From NCBI GenBank assembly GCA_016198805.1, contig JACQHU010000064.1:1-6365 (forward strand): 6,365 nt of DNA. Direction: 5' to 3'. Made by a program: the position numbers and the translations under genes. Within the stretch, counting starts at the first letter, position 1; each line of letters starts with the position of its first letter. This stretch comes from Armatimonadota bacterium. GTDB taxonomy: Bacteria; Sysuimicrobiota; Sysuimicrobiia; Sysuimicrobiales; Humicultoraceae. The notes below the pieces were generated by a model that saw nothing but the letters and a program-made list of their open reading frames with translations, ran no database searches and was not told the origin of the DNA. This document shows positions 5,426 through 6,365 of the stretch, piece by piece.

Positions 5426-6365
5426 CTAGAACGGCAGCTCGTCGAACCCCGGCATGATCAGCAGCGCGCCCTCGCGCGTCAGATCCCGCAGGGCCCGCCA
5501 CGCGTCGATAAGCGCGGCTATGGCGTCCAGCGGCGCGCCGGCGGGGACCACGGTCGGCCGGGCCGATGACGGCACGCCGGCGGCCTGGGGAGGGCTGATC
5601 GTCACGGTGCGCACCGGGGCCGTCGCCGGAAGGCCGGCCATCTCGCGCGCCCGGCGCACCGCCAGCGTGAAGTCTCCGAGTTCGTCCACTAGCCCACGCT
5701 CCAGCGCCTGACGGCCGGTCCACACCCGACCACGGGCGATCGCCTCAACGTCGGCCTCCGGCTTCCCGCGGCCCGCTCCCACTTTGGCGACGAAGCGCCG
5801 GTAGGCCGCGTGCATCTCGCGGCGCACGCGTTCCAGCTGCTCCGGCGTGAATGGCCGGAATCCCGACTCGATGGTGGCCGCCTCGCCTCGGGCGACCACC
5901 TCGCGGTTGAGGCCGAGCCGCGCGAAGAGCCCCTGCGCGGTCATCTTGCCGGTGATCACCCCGATTGACCCGGTGATCGTCGCCGGCTGGGCGATAATCC
6001 GGCTGGCCCCACACGAGACATAGTAGCCGCCGGAACCCGCGACGTTCCCCATGAACGCCACGACCGGCTTCTTTCCTTTGATGCGTTCGACCTCGCGCCA
6101 GATCTGATCGCTAGCCAGCGCCGAGCCTCCGCGGGAGTCCACATGAAACACGACGGCGCGAACGCCGGGATGCCGCTCGGCCGCCCGGAAGGCCCTGGCG
6201 ACGGTCTCGGCGCCGGCGAACCGGCCTCCCACGAATGGCAACGGCGCCGGCACGTCGCGGCTCTCACCGGTGACGATGCCGCCGATCAACTCCACCACCC
6301 CGATCAGGGGCATGCGCGCCCGCCACTGGTATGGGACCGGCAGGCGCCGCCGGGTCTGCGCCCAG
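5426..6365 (-). CDS. sppA: SppA-type signal peptide peptidase (S49), C-terminal catalytic half (cut by window edge)
   Basis: The S49 serine peptidase SppA degrades cleaved signal peptides and other membrane-embedded peptides at the cell envelope. Numbered from the Met codon at 6313, the sequence shows VELIGGIVTGES (7-18), VVFHVDSRGGSALASDQIW (54-72), the nucleophile region GNVAGSGGYYVSCGA (89-103) with Ser94, TGSIGVI (114-120), FRPFTPEQ (152-159) and GRVWTGRQALERGLVDELGD (195-214). This matches the C-terminal domain of the 67K (E. coli-type) enzyme. The position of the catalytic Lys of single-domain Bacillus SppA (Lys199) is Ala146 here, as in the E. coli C-terminal domain, whose Lys comes from the N-terminal domain. 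The frame stays open upstream of Met 6313 to the window edge (a further 17 residues, ending PYQWRAR), so the true start is most likely outside the window. The last about 55 residues, ending PGFDELPF, form a less conserved tail. The CBS gene starts 13 nt after the stop. Confidence 0.92.
   Translation of the reverse strand, partial: WAQTRRRLPVPYQWRARMPLIGVVELIGGIVTGESRDVPAPLPFVGGRFAGAETVARAFRAAERHPGVRAVVFHVDSRGGSALASDQIWREVERIKGKKPVVAFMGNVAGSGGYYVSCGASRIIAQPATITGSIGVITGKMTAQGLFARLGLNREVVARGEAATIESGFRPFTPEQLERVRREMHAAYRRFVAKVGAGRGKPEADVEAIARGRVWTGRQALERGLVDELGDFTLAVRRAREMAGLPATAPVRTVTISPPQAAGVPSSARPTVVPAGAPLDAIAALIDAWRALRDLTREGALLIMPGFDELPF

Noticed and set aside
5876..5878. SppA as a dead pseudoenzyme because the Bacillus-type lysine is Ala
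   Set aside because: The same residue is absent from the C-terminal domain of the active E. coli-type enzyme, where the lysine comes from the other domain. The frame continues beyond the window.

Overview
This is a high-GC bacterial window in which every supportable gene lies on the minus strand. Six genes are packed head to tail, so transcription runs from the right edge to the left. In that order they are: the C-terminal half of a two-domain SppA (S49) peptidase, cut by the right edge; a stand-alone protein of six CBS domains; a YycJ/WalJ-type metallo-beta-lactamase-fold hydrolase; a MOFRL-family glycerate 2-kinase; a bacterial glycogen synthase (GlgA); and the N-terminus of a GalT-family nucleotidyltransferase, cut by the left edge. 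The GalT fragment starts with TTG behind a strong ribosome binding site.

The junctions are tight: 13 nt (sppA to CBS gene), about 24 to 75 nt depending on start choice (CBS gene to yycJ), a 4-nt ATGA overlap (yycJ/gckA), a second ATGA overlap (gckA/glgA), and 82 nt (glgA to galT). The first five genes look like one operon. galT could be read through, or could have its own weak promoter in the 82-nt gap, where a GC-rich hairpin sits next to an extended -10-like sequence. The only other non-coding stretch is the CBS-yycJ gap, which holds two small GC-rich stem-loops. No stretch over 300 bases lacks a gene. I saw no tRNA, rRNA, CRISPR array, insertion sequence or attachment site.

Functionally the left half is carbon storage and central carbon metabolism. 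GlgA extends alpha-1,4-glucan from ADP-glucose. The GalT-family enzyme handles a sugar-1-phosphate and a nucleotide sugar. The glycerate kinase feeds glycerate into lower glycolysis or gluconeogenesis as 2-phosphoglycerate. The right half is housekeeping or regulatory: membrane peptidase, putative adenylate-sensing CBS protein, nuclease-like hydrolase. A link between a CBS sensor and glycogen metabolism is attractive but is only inference from gene order.

The organism cannot be named from the sequence. The high GC, compact gene packing and frequent Arg/Ala/Gly/Pro codons fit a high-GC, possibly thermophilic, non-model bacterial lineage. I found no clearly new biological system. The points most worth a second look are the triple-Bateman CBS protein, the GalT/GlgA pairing, the SppA half whose catalytic lysine must come from outside the window, and the translational coupling of unrelated enzymes.
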